The notes: generated by a model not told the origin, from the sequence alone. DNA of 64,000 bases from Henckelia pumila (GCF_033568475.1 NC_133123.1:6811001-6875000); one strand, 5' to 3'; shown: positions 1-12,884, counted from the stretch's first letter. Numbers and translations are program-made.

Positions 1-1308
1 ATGCTTCTCAAAGGATTTCTTGGAATTACCATATTTCTTTTATTTAACGAGTCTTCTGATTTTCATGGGCTACCCTCTGATGGTTGCATTTTGGCCCTCG
101 TACTTATTTTCAGTTTTTGTCAGCGGTGCTTTATTTCCTGAAAATACTTTTTAGGGTATATCATTTCCATGTAGTCAATGGCAACATGCAAAGATGGCAG
201 AGCATCAATTGTGGCCAAGTCTCTTTTTTGGATAGTTTCCACCAAAACCACCACTATATATACTCTTTGAATCACAAGATAATGTTGTTCTGCTGACGAT
301 GACCTTAACTATCCATGAGCATGGAAATAAATGTGTTGATTTTCTTGATTTTGCAGTGGTTTGGCTGTTAGATTTGTTACGGAGCTAATTAAGGTCATAA
401 CTTGTTCTGTAGCTGATTGACATCGACTGTTAGACCACAGATTAAGAACTGAATTTATATTGCTAACTGAATAGAAATATTTTCCCAGAGATAAACCTCT
501 TTACATAAACCCTAGCCAAAGCTAGTATTTCACTATAACTCTGGGTTTATAATTATAGAGGTCATCATTGGATGAGTTTATGGATAAATTAGCCAAAAAC
601 ACGTGATGTTATATTTATGGCAGACTAATACCCAAAGGTTTGAGCCTGGGAGTGATTCATTGATTGTGGAGTCCTAGTGACCAGCAGTTACATTCCCTGA
701 ATATTTCGTTTCATATTTTGTGTTAAGATTGTTGGTCGCAGATGGTGGCAGTTGTTATTTAGTTATATATATATATATATATATATATAATTTAATATTT
801 GGTCACAGTATCAACAAAAGAAACTGGGACATAGTAACCTGTGAAATTCTATTGTACAATGGCTTGGTTTTTTTTTTTTTTTGGTGAGTGATACAATGGC
901 TTGTTTTGGTTCCTCTTTGGTTGGTCTTCTTAGATACATTTACATTTGCCTTTAATCATCTGTAGAGAAGAATAATAACCAAAATTTCCACCTGTTAGTG
1001 TTTTAGATAAATAATCCTTGGACCTTAGATGATCCAGTAAATGTGAATTTTGGGTTTATTTCTACTCTGCAAACAGCTTTTTTATTTGTTTTATGAGTTG
1101 GAAGAAGTTGCTTTACCATTTTGTTTTGTGCTATATATATTTAATTTGGGCAATTTTACATTCTAAACTGTGCCGCTATTATTATGCTTGGTTGGATAAT
1201 ATTTGAACTAGATCTACTGGTTTATGCTCCTTTGGGGTTTTTGATAGCTTTGTGATTCAACTTTCTTTTGCTTCCATCAAATATTAATTTGTCTTTACGT
1301 GTCTCTAG
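1..1308 (+). other. Presumed intron and upstream sequence of the HBS1-like gene
   Basis: I could not support any coding exon here. The first recognisable coding base is 1309, directly after an AG at 1307-1308, and that exon starts in mid-codon, so the gene must have exons further upstream, probably outside the window. The stretch is T-rich and AT-rich and has a short (TA)n run near 766-790. Small open frames here show no recognisable protein. It may contain an alternative upstream exon, because plant HBS1/SKI7 genes are known to be alternatively spliced, but I cannot point to one. Confidence 0.5.
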
Positions 1309-4300
1309 ATCTCGTCTCAAGTGAAAAAGAGATAAAGACGCTGTCTCAATTGGCTGCTGAAGCGCCGGACACCTCTCCAGCTTTAGTGTCAAAAGGGAGA
1401 TTTAGTGCGGAGAAAGAGAAACAATCTGCTTCAGGCAGTGGGAACTATCCTAATAATTCTTTTAGTAGTAAGAACATTGTGTCTAGATCTGGAAACACTG
1501 ACATTATCAATGAGCAAAACCTGGCATCAATTCTAGAATATAAGCCAGAGACATGGATGATTCCTGACAAAGTAGATGATGGGTTGAGCCAACTTAATCT
1601 CGCAATCGTGAGCTCTCCCCCACCCCAAACCCCTCTTCCTCTATATAAATTTTTTCCTTAGCAACTTGTTTATGTGCAACCATTGTTTATATTTCTTCGT
1701 AAATGCTTAGGTTGGCCATGTTGATTCTGGGAAATCAACACTTTCGGGAAGGTTGCTTCATCTTTTGGGGCAAATATCCCAGAAGGAAATGCGCAAATAT
1801 GAAATGGAAGCCAAACAACAGGTAATATAACAAGTTTTTCCCTTATTCTTATCATGCTTCTGGTTTGGGTAGCTGAAATACATCGTTTTTTTGTTATTTG
1901 ACCAGGGAAAAGGGTCTTTCGCTTATGCATGGGCACTAGATGAAAGTGTTGAAGAAAGGGAGAGGGGTATAACTATGACTGTGGCTGTTGCTTTTTTCAA
2001 ATCTAGAAGATATCGTGTTGTACTACTTGATTCTCCTGGCCATAGAGACTTTGTTCCGAACATGATATCTGGAGCAACCCAAGCAGATGCTGCAGTTCTT
2101 GTAATAGATGCTTCCATGGGTTCATTTGAAGCTGGCCTGGATGCTAATGGAGGGCAAACGAGGGAACATGCACTGCTAATTAGAAGCTTTGGAGTGGATC
2201 AGATAATAGTTGCAGTCAACAAAATGGACGTTGTGCAATACTCTATGGAACGATTTGATGTTGTTAAGCATAAACTAGGAACGGTTCTTCGCTCTTGTGG
2301 GTTCAAGGATTCTTCTATATCATGGATCCCACTAAGTGCCATGGAAAACCAAAACTTGGTGGCTAATCCTTCTGATGTACGGTTCTCTTGGTTAGTAGCT
2401 TGTATTGCTTCCTTTTCTATTTGCTTAATATTTAATAAATTATCTCACTCTTGATCTTCATGCACTTTAGTTGAGGAAACAATTAATTTGATAGATTAAT
2501 TTCTGCTGCTGTGACCATGTACATGGAAAATAAATATTTATAGCTTACCGTGCTTTTACTATGACGATGAGTATAACATCAAGACGTGCATGAGATCTGC
2601 AAGTTACCATTCTAACTGCTGTAATATGTGTCTTAGTGAAGAAAGAAGTTTTTCTTGTTCTTTGTTTCTTGTCGTAAGGATTTGCAGCAGTCCGTGTTGA
2701 GTTCATTGAATATACTTGCACGTGTACTGTTCTCAAAATTTTCGTGTTTGTCTATATCAATAAAAAAACTCTCCGCCCCCTCCCTGTTCTGTTTCAGGTT
2801 TAAGGGGCATTTTTTGTTGGATGCAATAGATTCCCTCCAACTGCCTGCGAGAGATTACTTCAAGCCTCTTGTTATGCCTATATGTGATGTTATGAAATCA
2901 CAGTCACAAGGTCAGGTCTCTGCAAGTGGTAAATTAGAGAGTGGAGCTATTCGAACTGGTTTCAAGGTACAGGATGTTGTGGCTCCTTAGTTCCAATTCA
3001 ATTTTTTGGTAGACATCAAAAGTCGACAATGATTTTTTCCTTTCTATTTGGAGGATTTTGAATTCAATAACAAATGGAGGATTTTGAATTCAGCAGCAGA
3101 AACTTTTGCATCTCACTACAGAAATACTGTGGTAGTCCATCGTGTGTTGCACATTTCTACTCCATATCGACATAATTGTGATTGCATGTTCAGCCCTACT
3201 TTCAGTCAAATACCCTTTGGTTTTGCTGTTTAAACCTACCTGCCATTTCTTGGTTTCCAACCTGTGCCAAATTTATTAATCCAGAGACTATGTTGGTTAA
3301 AATCACACAAACTATTAGGAAATATGGGACTTCAAAACCCTCACGATTGCACACAAACCTGAAATACAAAGTGTGCTTTAAGCTGAGATTAAGTGTGATA
3401 TTTTCATACCGAGATCCATTGTTAGAGACTTGCATCTGAAAAGCTCACTTCCATTGTACTTTAAAATACCTAACAGTTTACGTTTGTAGGGTTTATATGT
3501 GAAGGCGTCTTATTTGCGTATTGATATTAAATTTATTATTAACTATCGTAATTCTATGGATTCTAAAGCATCTGATGATGTAGCTTGTGTAAATTGTGAA
3601 GTAAGAGCATTTTACTACATGTGCCGTTTTTGGTTGTTTAGTTTGCAAAATAATTAAGATGTGCTTGGTATTACCGCTCTCTGGCAGTCCACTTGTATGT
3701 ATGCTTTTAAATGGATTTAGGTCGATTCGTCAAGTTTGATGCTTCTTTTTTGGGGGATAAGTTTAACTCTGGAATTCTCCATCTGTTTATTTGATGTGGG
3801 TTGCATAATTGGATGGATAATCCCAATTGTTTCCCTTCCTGCAGAATATATTATATAACATTGTTGTTGGCTACAGGTACTTGTTATGCCTTCAAGAAAT
3901 TTAGCAACTGTCCGTTCTTTGGAACACAATTCTCAGATCTGTGATGTCGCAAGAGCCGGTGATAATGTTACTATAAATTTGCATGGTATTGAGGGCAGTC
4001 GCGTGGCAGCTGGAGGTGTTATCTGCCACCCTGATTTCCCAGTTCCTGTTGCAAATCACCTGGAACTCAAAATTCTTGTGCTGGATATATCTACTCCAAT
4101 CTTAATTGGTTCCCAGGTTGCACCACAAATGCAGCACATGCTAATCTTTCTCGAGGTAATAAATTATTTCAATGTGATGTTCACACATTTTTATGGATAT
4201 TTTTTGCAGTTGGAAATTCACATACACCATGCAAAAGAGGCTGCTCGGGTGGTGAAGATATTGACACTGCTAGATCCAAAGACTGGGAAAGAGACAAAGA

Positions 4301-4806
4301 AATCCCCAAGATGTTTATTAGCTAAGCAGAATGCAGTAATTGAGGTTAGTACATAAATGCTCAGCCCCATAACTACCACCCCTGTGCCCCTACTCAATGG
4401 CGTTCAAGTCCCTTCTTTCATGCATTTATGTGATTTACATGAATGAACAAAATGTGTTTTAATAAACGTGTGTCAATTACCTAAACACATCCATGGAACA
4501 TGAGATTGGAATAGGACTTGCTGCTACGCCCAGGGGGTCTATCTACTCTTTGCAAAGAAAAAGTTCATAAATCACAGAAAAGGCCTTCCTCTTTGGTTTC
4601 TAGATTAGATTTTCCGGAGGAAAAGTTGAGAAAACAGAGCACATTATTTACTAGTTCTGTTTTCAAATGTACAGGTGGTTCTGCAGGAATCCGTTTGTGT
4701 GGATGAGTACAGTAACCGTAGAGCTCTGGGAAGGGTGTCCCTAAGAGCATTAGGAAGGACTATTGCTCTTGGTGTTGTAACTCAAATTATTAAGAGGGAA
4801 GAATAG
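1309..4806 (+). CDS. HBS1: HBS1/SKI7-type translational GTPase, 5' partial, seven exons visible
   Basis: Exons are 1309-1607, 1711-1821, 1906-2390, 2798-2966, 3877-4116, 4210-4344 and 4675-4806 (TAG). All junctions are GT-AG and the frame holds throughout, giving about 523 residues. The GTPase motifs are in order: G1 GHVDSGKST opens exon 2, G2 ERERGITMT is in exon 3, G3 DSPGH is near 2029, G4 NKMD near 2218 and G5 SAM near 2335. Two eEF1A-like beta-barrel domains follow (exons 4-7), with the HHAKEAA and KKSPRC signatures. The N-terminal part before the GTPase (exon 1 here) has the [11 protein letters not shown] segment typical of HBS1. The family acts with Pelota/DOM34 in cytosolic ribosome rescue (no-go and non-stop mRNA decay). 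Plant HBS1 and SKI7 functions are reported to come from one alternatively spliced gene. The N-terminal exons lie outside the window. eEF1A and eRF3 are less likely because of the HBS1-specific wording around G1-G3 and the linker. Confidence 0.93.
4117..4155 (+). promoter_or_regulatory. Possible alternative in-frame 5' splice site of HBS1 exon 5
   Basis: Family alignment from memory places the exon 5 end at 4116 (GSQ followed by LEIH), with donor GTTGCA. A stronger-looking donor, GTAATA, lies 39 bases downstream at 4156. Using it would add 13 residues without stop or frameshift, but would leave an intron of only 54 bases (4156-4209). Confidence 0.4.
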
Positions 4807-5426
4807 TTTGATGTTAGATAAATGAGTGCATACATATATTTTTGAAGAACTAATGTGTAATCCAAGTTCATTTACGAGGCATGTCTTACTTAACTCACCA
4901 TTTTTCAGTGCTGGTGGGAATATTGATTGATTCTTTGCGTGAGATGGAATTTTATCTTCACAAGAATTTGGTTTGCCACGGATGAAGACTGAAAAAATAC
5001 TCGGAAAATTTGAAAAAATGATCTTGATCGAATTTCTTTTTCTTGTTTTTAAAACACTAGTTAAAGGCGCGTGTGGTGCACATGGGAACACACTTTCATT
5101 ATCGACAAGTGTTGTAATACAAGTAAATTAGTTGAGATGAAAAGATATTAATGTGCAACTAATTAATGATTTTCATGGTATTTTAGCAAATAGTAAAATT
5201 CGATATAATATAATATGTACAACATTTATTATAAAATAAGCGCAAAAAATCTTTGTCCAAAAATTTTATATGTTACAAATCTGATTGAACCTATAGTTGT
5301 TGAAAATCATAGTTTTAATGAATATAATAATTTTGTATAAATTAAACATTGGAAAAAATATATAATTTGATGTCATGACATATTTAATAAAATAAGATTT
5401 GAGAAACAATATAATAATAAATAATA
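4807..5426 (+). other. HBS1 3' UTR and AT-rich intergenic DNA
   Basis: The 3' UTR of the HBS1-like gene must lie at the beginning of this stretch, but no polyadenylation site stands out. AT-rich spacer follows. No supported gene was seen on either strand. Confidence 0.5.
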
Positions 5427-7010
5427 ATATAAATAATGCATTCTAAACTTTAAATTAAATTATTGTGTCAAATGTTTTATTTATTTATATTTTGGACTTT
5501 TCTTTTTTCCCCATTTTTTCGTTTTCCATCCGTTTTTTTTTTTCTTTGTAAAAAACATAATTTAATCATCATCTTCAATAGTAATTATTGTGGTGCTATT
5601 TTCATCAATTATTTGCAAATTTATATTTTATTCTTTGGTTATTTTGTTGAACGAATACTTTTTTTATGCTGAAAATATTTCTTTGCAAGAGTAGATATAA
5701 TTTCATTGTCTTCGATCTCCATTCTTGTGTTATTATCTTCTATTACTTGTAAGTCAATATCGTTAATGGTTAATGATGTTATTGGACGTTCTCTTTTATT
5801 TTTAATTTCTTGTGTTCGAAATTTACTGTTGTAATGATTGCATTAATCTATCTCATTTATGTATGCGTTGAAACAATATGATTTGTTGTGTATTTGTTAA
5901 TGAGTGATATACGTTAATCAAATTAAATTAAATATTGATTTTGTAATTTTCTATTGATTACCTTTTTTTATAACTATTGACTTATGGAAAAAAATTGTAA
6001 TATAAATAATGCATTCTAAATCTTAATTTAAATTATCGTGACAAATGTTTTTTTTTTATATTTTGAATTTTTCTCTATTTCACGATATTTTTTCATTTAC
6101 CATCTGTTTTTTTTTTCTCTATGAAATAATTAATATTCTCGTTATCTTTATAATAATTCCACTCCATCAATCATTTGAATTTTTCAATATTTTTATTATT
6201 ATTATTATTTTATTTTGTTGGACGACCTTTTTTTTTATGCTAAAAATATGTGAGACTCATGTCCCACATGAAAAAAATAAAAGCTTTAAAATGAGTTTAA
6301 AATGAGCTACAATTGACTTCTATAGCAACTTGGGTTAATCATTTTCGTAAAGCGAGGACGAATACGAAGTAGTTGCTGTAGTGGCCCATTGTGTGCAGTC
6401 GCGCCGGCGCGGGCCTGGGCTCAGGGCGTGACAGAATGGTATCAGAGACAGGTTACCAGCCGGCAGACTCCGGGAAAAAGTGCTATGCGGGGCAAAGTGC
6501 TACGTGCATGGGAGCCACCTCTTGAACCTGCGGGGCAAAGTGCTACATGACGGGAGCCACCTCTTGAACCCGTAAGAGCCACCTCTAGATTCCCGGTGCT
6601 GGTAGATCTAGAGTTCAGGTCGTGACGAGGACGTCGTGTTCTGAAGGAAGGGTGATTGTGAGACTCATGTCCTACATGGAAAAAATAAAAGCTTTAAAAT
6701 GAGTTTAAAATGAGCTACAATGGACTTCTGTAGGAACTTGGGTTAATCATTTTCGTAAAGCGCGGACGAATACGAAGTAGTTGCTGTAGTGGCCCATTGT
6801 GTGCAGTTGCGCAGGCGCGGGCCTGAGCCGGGGGAGTGACAAAATATGTCCTTAAAATAATAAAAATAATTTTTGCATCCCCGATCTACATTTTGATATG
6901 TTATCGTCTTTTATTATTTGTGTGTCAATATCGTTAACAATCAATGTCTTTGGACATATTTTTTTTCTTTTTAATTTCTTGTTTTGCGAAATCTACTGAT
7001 CTCTTTTTGC
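5427..7010. repeat. Tandemly duplicated AT-rich segment; second copy split by a TRIM
   Basis: The block starting near 5427 (AATGCATTCTAAA, then a T-rich stretch, then TATGCTGAAAATAT near 5666) recurs from about 5998, with the match interrupted at 6248 and resumed at 6842 (copy 1 continues near 5680-5830, copy 2 near 6845-7000; both contain TCAATATCGTTAA). The interruption is exactly the TRIM element. A further related tail (TGTATGC-TTGAA-CAATAT-ATTTGTT) appears near 5860 and again near 8710. The unit could be a decayed transposon, but I see no termini or coding sequence. Confidence 0.7.
6249..6841 (+). mobile_element. TRIM (miniature LTR retrotransposon), complete
   Basis: Two near-identical 185-bp repeats, 6249-6433 and 6657-6841, begin TGTGAGACTC and end GTGACA (TG...CA). 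The 5-bp TSD is AAATA on both sides (6244-6248 and 6842-6846). Three bases after the first LTR is TGGTATCAGAGAC (6437-6449), matching the usual initiator-Met tRNA primer-binding site. A purine-rich tract (GAAGGAAGGG) lies just before the second LTR. The internal region is only 223 bp, non-coding, with a tandemly repeated motif containing GGAGCCACCTCTTGAACC. It would need enzymes from another element to move. The few LTR differences imply fairly recent insertion. Confidence 0.92.
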
Positions 7011-7210
7011 GTGTAATGTTTTGTTGCTGAAATTTTTATTGTATTCTGAATGTATTTAATTAAAAATGCTAACATTCCATCTTTTTATTTCAAATGTCTT
7101 GTATATTTTGAAAATAAATGTATATTATTCTTTATTTGATGTATCTAAATGGTTGTGGTATATTTAAGTATTGTCGTCCTATATATAAAGTAGAATTTAT
7201 TAATAATTGC

Positions 7211-7533
7211 TAGGGATGTCAAAACGGGCCAGTGGGACGGGCCAATCCACAACCCGTCGCAACCCACTATTAGGCGGGGCGGCCCACCTTTTAGGCGAGT
7301 TGAGAAAACACCATTCAATCCACCTATTTTAAGTAGCGGGGCGGGCCAACCCAACGGGCCTAATTGTAATTTGGCGGATTTTGGCGGGCCAACCCGCAAC
7401 CCACCCTAACCTACCATTAGGCGGGGCGGGGCGGCCCACCTCTAGGCGGGTTGGTAAAATGACAACCCAACCCACCTATTTTGTATGGCGGGGCGGGTCA
7501 ATCCGACGGGCCTAGCCCATTTTGACACCTTTA
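7211..7533. mobile_element. hAT-type MITE, 323 bp
   Basis: It begins TAGGGATGTCAAAACGGG and ends GACACCTTTA; the ends are inverted repeats of the form TA(G/A)(G/A)G(A/G)TGTCAAAA. Flanks ATAATTGC (7203-7210) and ATAACTGC (7534-7541) form an 8-bp TSD with one mismatch. The GC-rich interior is made of repeats around GGCGGG and CAACCCACC. No coding capacity. Same family as 8796-9120. Confidence 0.85.
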
Positions 7534-7545
7534 ATAACTGCTAAT

Positions 7546-8332
7546 CAGTGTTTTCATAATCGGACCGGTGATTGAACCAGTCGACCACTAAAAAACGGTT
7601 CAACCGGATTAATAAAAATTAATATTATCATTTTATATAGTAAATAAAGTTTTTAAAAATTTATTATTAATTTTTTCATAGGTTTTACTAAAATTTTGAA
7701 GTGAAAATTTCAACAAATATCCAATTAAAAATCACATTTCAGATTCTAAAGTCCAAAACTCTAAATTACATAACATATAACCAAATGCTAATTATCAAAT
7801 TTAAATTTCGAACAAATAAACAAATAAAAAAACAATGCAAGACCCGTATGCATCCATACCTCCAAATCAGCAATATATAAATTCATAAATTTATCCATTT
7901 CTTACAAAATTCAACATATAAATTGTAGATGGCAGTGATAGAAAGTAGGCATCAAAATTTGTCCAAATATAATGTCAATTTACCATCCTGGTTGACGGAA
8001 GGCGGTGTATCTGGCGGCGAAAGTGGCGGTCTTGAATTGGCATAGTTGGGGATCGAGAGAAAATAGAAAAAAAAAGACAAAAAAAAAAAAGACGGCTGCA
8101 AGTTGAATGTTGAAATCTGAAATTTGAATAAACGAAACCCTACCCTTTTTTAGTTTTTTATATATTTTTTTAAAAATATAAAAACCGGCTGGTTTTGGCC
8201 GGTTTTACCAGTTCGATATGATTTTTACCGGTTTAACCATTTTTCTAGGTTTTTAAATACGTCCGGACCGGTCAGCCCCCCCGGTTCCTGGTTGAAACGA
8301 TTGAACCGGCCGGTCCGGTTCTATAAACACTG
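7546..8332. mobile_element. hAT-type non-autonomous element, 787 bp
   Basis: The ends are CAGTGTTTTCATAATCGGAC and, inverted, CAGTGTTTATAGAACCGGAC. The 8-bp TSD is CTGCTAAT, exact at 7538-7545 and 8333-8340. The subterminal zones are rich in CCGG and GGTT motifs; the middle is AT-rich. No transposase was seen. It sits directly against the MITE at 7211-7533: their TSDs overlap by four bases. Confidence 0.88.
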
Positions 8333-8795
8333 CTGCTAATAATTATATAATCTTTGTAAGAAAAAATTATTTACATACTTCAGTGATGAATCGAATCGAT
8401 ATAATCTTCAACACTGCAACCAATAAAAATATATGTAACATTTTGGAACAATGTAACTCTTGCAGTTTCAGTGTCGTTATTTATGATCATCGTTTTTCTA
8501 TATCTACTGATCTACATTAACAATTTAAGATAAAACATTTCGATAACTCATGTAAGCTTATAAATATAATTTTAAATATAATTTTACATTGACACAATAT
8601 TGATATCGAAATTTAATCAATTATTAAAGCTCGGATTTTCCATTGTTTTGTTGATTGAGCTTGAACAATTAATACATGCTTCGTGACATGGATTCATCTT
8701 ATTCTTTTTATCGCATGTATGTATGCCTTGAAGCAATATAATTTGTTCTATATTTAATTTGTTAATCAACGTTAAATAAAATTAAATCCTGATTT

Positions 8796-9120
8796 TAGAG
8801 GTGTCAAAATGGCGAGCAGGGCGGGTCGGCCCACAGGCCACAACCCATCGCAACCCACCATTAGGCGGGCCGGCCCACCTTTTAGGCAAGTTGGAAAAAC
8901 ACCAACTCAACCCACCTATTTTAAGTGGCGGGACGACTCAACTAAGTGGGCTTACGTGTAATTTGACGGGCTTTGGCGGGTCAACCCGCAACCCACCACA
9001 ACCCACCAATAAGCGGGGCGGTCCACCTTTAAGCGGGTTGAGAAATTGTCAACCCAACCCACCTATTTTGTATGGAGAGACGAGCCAACCCGACGGGTCT
9101 AACCCATTTTGACACCTCTA
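8796..9120. mobile_element. hAT-type MITE, 325 bp, second copy of the 7211 family
   Basis: Termini TAGAGGTGTCAAAATGG and CCATTTTGACACCTCTA are near-perfect inverted repeats. The 8-bp TSD CCTGATTT is exact (8788-8795 and 9121-9128). The interior repeats GGCGGG/CAACCCACC match those in the 7211 element. A related uninterrupted sequence near 5925-5955 (ATTGATTTTGTAATTTTCTA) acts as an empty site. Confidence 0.9.
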
Positions 9121-9128
9121 CCTGATTT

Positions 9129-12100
9129 TGTAATTTTCTATTTCATGTTTTATAAATGTCATTTATAAAATATTTGCTCAAATGATAAAATATTCAAAAT
9201 TTTGCTCGTGAAATAATAAAAATAAATTGAATGATAAATAATATTGTATATTTTGTAAATTATTTATCTAAAGAATTTGCATCAAGGTAATCTGTTTCAG
9301 GATATTTAATGTGTCATTCATATTAATTTTTCTAGATTTTTTTCTTTGAAGTTATTACCTAGCCTGCAACAATAGATGAGATTGATTAATATAGATATAT
9401 TCGCAAACTTTAATAATTAAAGGAAATGATGTAAATCTTATAGTTTTCCTAAAAACAATTGAAAATATCCATATCATATATTTGTTGTTTCTTTTTCAAT
9501 GTCAGACGAGTTTGAAAACGTCATTATTATTTTAAGTTGAACTTTTCCTACTAATAGTCATAAAGTGAAGTAGTGAGTAATGTAAATAAATAATTTTTGT
9601 AAAGATTTATTTACAAAAAATTACAAAATTTATGTTTGAGTTACATAAAGTAATCGGTTTAACCATCTCCATCTCTTCTAAAAATATTCATTCATTAATT
9701 GCAAAATCATCTCATAAAATAATTGTTGTAGTTTTTAGCCTTTATGAGAATGAAAAAATAGTTAATTTTTTAAATTTCAACATTTATATATATGATATGT
9801 GTGTGTTGGTGTCTTCTTTATCTATTATTTTGTATTAAAACTTGATTTCATTTAAATTGATATATTTCAACGCCGGTATGTAATTTAATTTATATATATT
9901 AACAACATTTATAAATGTGATAATTTTTAATATATATTTATAAACTCACGATTTAATATTTAGCTCAATAGGTTCTTACACAAATTAAAATAAATAAAAA
10001 AAATTTTTGAAAAAAATATGTTTTTTCCATCTACAAACAAATAAAAACCAAAGTATTTTGGTATTTCAATCTTTTATGAAACTGAATGAGTATTTAATTA
10101 AGAATTTTGTAAAAAAAATCTTTAAATTTTTTGTGAAAAAAAATCTGTTCACTTTATCTACATGTAAATAAAAACAAAATTGGTATTTCAATCTTTTAAG
10201 AAACTGAATTCTTATCTAATATTCACAAATTTTGTCAATTTTGACATCATCGTAATAATTGATTTTACAAAAAAAACATCCTCACATAATTTATCAAGTG
10301 TTTACAAACCAATGATGGAGTTGACAATACACCATGAAAAATTTTGACTTTAATTCACATTAGTATAAATTTTCCGAATGTATTTGAGTTTATTGAAATT
10401 CACATAGGCGTGTTTTTTTTTTTTTTTTTAAACATATAATTTGACCAAGGCTGTTTGATTAACTATCCCGAATTTTCCTCTTGCAAATATGTCTCCCTCT
10501 TAAAATCCCATCTGACAGAGAAACATATTCTGTTGGTTTTTTTCTGGTAAATGTTTTCCCACGGAGTATCGCGTTTTGAATTATAATTGCGTGCGTAATT
10601 CAACCCAATAAAGCCAAGCCCCCCATGTTTATTGGTGCGTATATTTTAAGTGCCGACAATTCTTGAACGTCGCATATTTTTGTGTATTAATAGGGAAAAT
10701 CTAATATTTATCATGATTTCAGTCCTTTTTTTTATGAACTTTGCGTTACCTTTCGAGTTAAATAAAATAAATAGTAATATATTTAGTAATTAAATCAGAA
10801 TGCTAAAGTTTAGATTACGAATTTTTAAATCAGAAATATGTGAAATGTAATTTTAAAATAAAAATTAGCAGTATCCAAAAAATTATAATTTATAGATGAC
10901 ATCAACATAGAATAAAACATAATAATAATATGTAATAATTAAAATATTTTAGTGTATAGAAATTATAAATAGAAACAACAGAAAATGGAGTTCGCTTGAT
11001 GGAGATTTTTTTTTATGTCGGCACAGAAAATAAATATATTTATTGGGCACTAAGATATTAATTCTAAATACTACCAAGTACCAAGGAAACTAGCCCTACT
11101 CGGTTTGTAAGCGGAAAAGACTGGAAGTTAATTGTACCCGCTGACATTTCCATATAGGGACATTGAAAAGACATGAAGTTAATTATACCAACGGTCCACA
11201 TAGGGGCATTACGGTAGTGTTTGAAAATATTTTTGGGAGGTAATTTTGATTTCATCACGGTTATTGTAAAAATACTTATTCGTTAATTATAATATTATTC
11301 AATAAAGTGACTGTTATAGTTTCTATTCTTTAAAAAGAGGAAAAAATATTTAAAATTGGTAAAATTATATTTATTCAATAATATATCATTAAATTTTAAT
11401 AATAAAATATGACTTTGAAAAATATTAGTTGGTTTTTTTATAAAGAAACATAGACAGAATAAATACTCACATAATATTCACAAGAACTATCTCTCTTCTA
11501 TATTTGATAATGCTCGTTCTTTATGATACCAATCATGATAACACATGGCTTCAATATTTTAATTCATTGTTCTAAAATAATTAATCTTAACTAATGTCAA
11601 TTAATTAATGTTATTTAACATCAGAGATCAAATACTTGAGCTCTACTTCAGATATTATTTCATTTGTTCATGCATGCTAGGAGGAAGGTCAATAAAGTGA
11701 CTCATGCCTTAGTAAAATTTGTTGTTTCCTCCCTTGCATTTTTTTTGGGTATTTGAGAGTTTTTTTAGTTGGCTGGTTAATATTGGAACAAAAGACATTA
11801 TTATGCATCAATGTTACAAGTTTCCTTGTTAAAAAAATAATAATAACAATAGATAGATTATTGTTGATAAAATATAATTGAAAGTTTATAAAATTTAAAA
11901 ACAACGAGTAAATCTTAAAGTAATGAATTCTTACAAACAATTTATGAAGCATTAGATAACTAAACGTGTGGTAATTAAAATTTTTTTCTCATTCAAGTTG
12001 GCTCGAAGACGATGATCTAATTGACTACCGTAGTTCGCAAACGTTTTTTGAAGGTATTGTTTGGATGGAGCCCTGAAATTTTTTTTTAAAAAAAAAAATA

Positions 12101-12830
12101 AAAGAAAAAAAAGCCGTTGAACAATGACAAAATTAACATTTATTTTGATTTTTTTAAAAATTCAAACAACCATCGTTAAAGTATTAAAATTAAATTTCTT
12201 CTTTTTTAAAACACAGGAACGGGAGCTCTCATGTCTTTCACTGTTACATATTGGAGCTCCCTCCCACTACTCGGATGATGTTCATGTACCTTAAAAACTC
12301 TCTTTTTAATTATTTCGAATTAAATAAAATAAAATAATATATACAAAAGAATACATTTAATTATAAGACGAAGTGCTTATATACGCTTTCTATTCGAAAT
12401 TTCAAATGTTTAAAATTTATTTTACCAAATAGTTTATTCGTTTTTCATAATATTATTAACGCTAGCTTTATTTAAAAAAATAACAAACAAACAAATTAGC
12501 ATGACCAGTCAAAAACTTACTGATGAATGGGTCTCAAATTTATCAGTATGGTGCATATTCGTACGGACCAACGGCGCCTGCCTTTCATAATTAAGCGACA
12601 AATTTGCAAGATATTTTGAGCCATAATATTCCCATTTCCCATTAATTTCCCATTCCATACATCTGGTCATGAATGTGACAGGTTCCTTTGAAAACAAAAT
12701 TCAAAAAAAATTGTCTGCTTCTTTGAAAATGAAAAAAAAATATTGAAATGAAAAAAAAAATAATAATAATAATATTTACATCATCTCACATTCTCACTCG
12801 TTAGTTTCAAACTCTATATATCCAACTTGA
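9129..12830. other. AT-rich intergenic DNA, no supported gene
   Basis: Both strands were read and I saw no convincing exon, RNA gene or bounded element. Short homopolymers and TA-rich stretches dominate. All open frames are short and show no recognisable motif. Confidence 0.6.
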
Positions 12831-12836
12831 CACCAG

Positions 12837-12844
12837 TATAAATA
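12837..12844 (+). promoter_or_regulatory. TATA box of the bHLH gene
   Basis: TATAAATA lies about 41-48 bases before the ATG at 12885. This would put transcription start roughly 10-15 bases before the ATG, an unusually short 5' UTR; a TATA further upstream (CTATATATCC near 12812) is an alternative. Confidence 0.55.
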
Positions 12845-12884
12845 GCACGTTCCCAAAATTAATGTTTTCAAGAAAAAATTAAAA

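Noticed and set aside
84-296. Open frame upstream of the HBS1 exons
   Set aside because: No recognisable protein, no supporting splice sites and AT-rich composition; probably intron.
5463-6305. Phe/Ile-rich open frames in the duplicated segment
   Set aside because: They arise from T-rich low-complexity DNA and are not conserved between the two copies.
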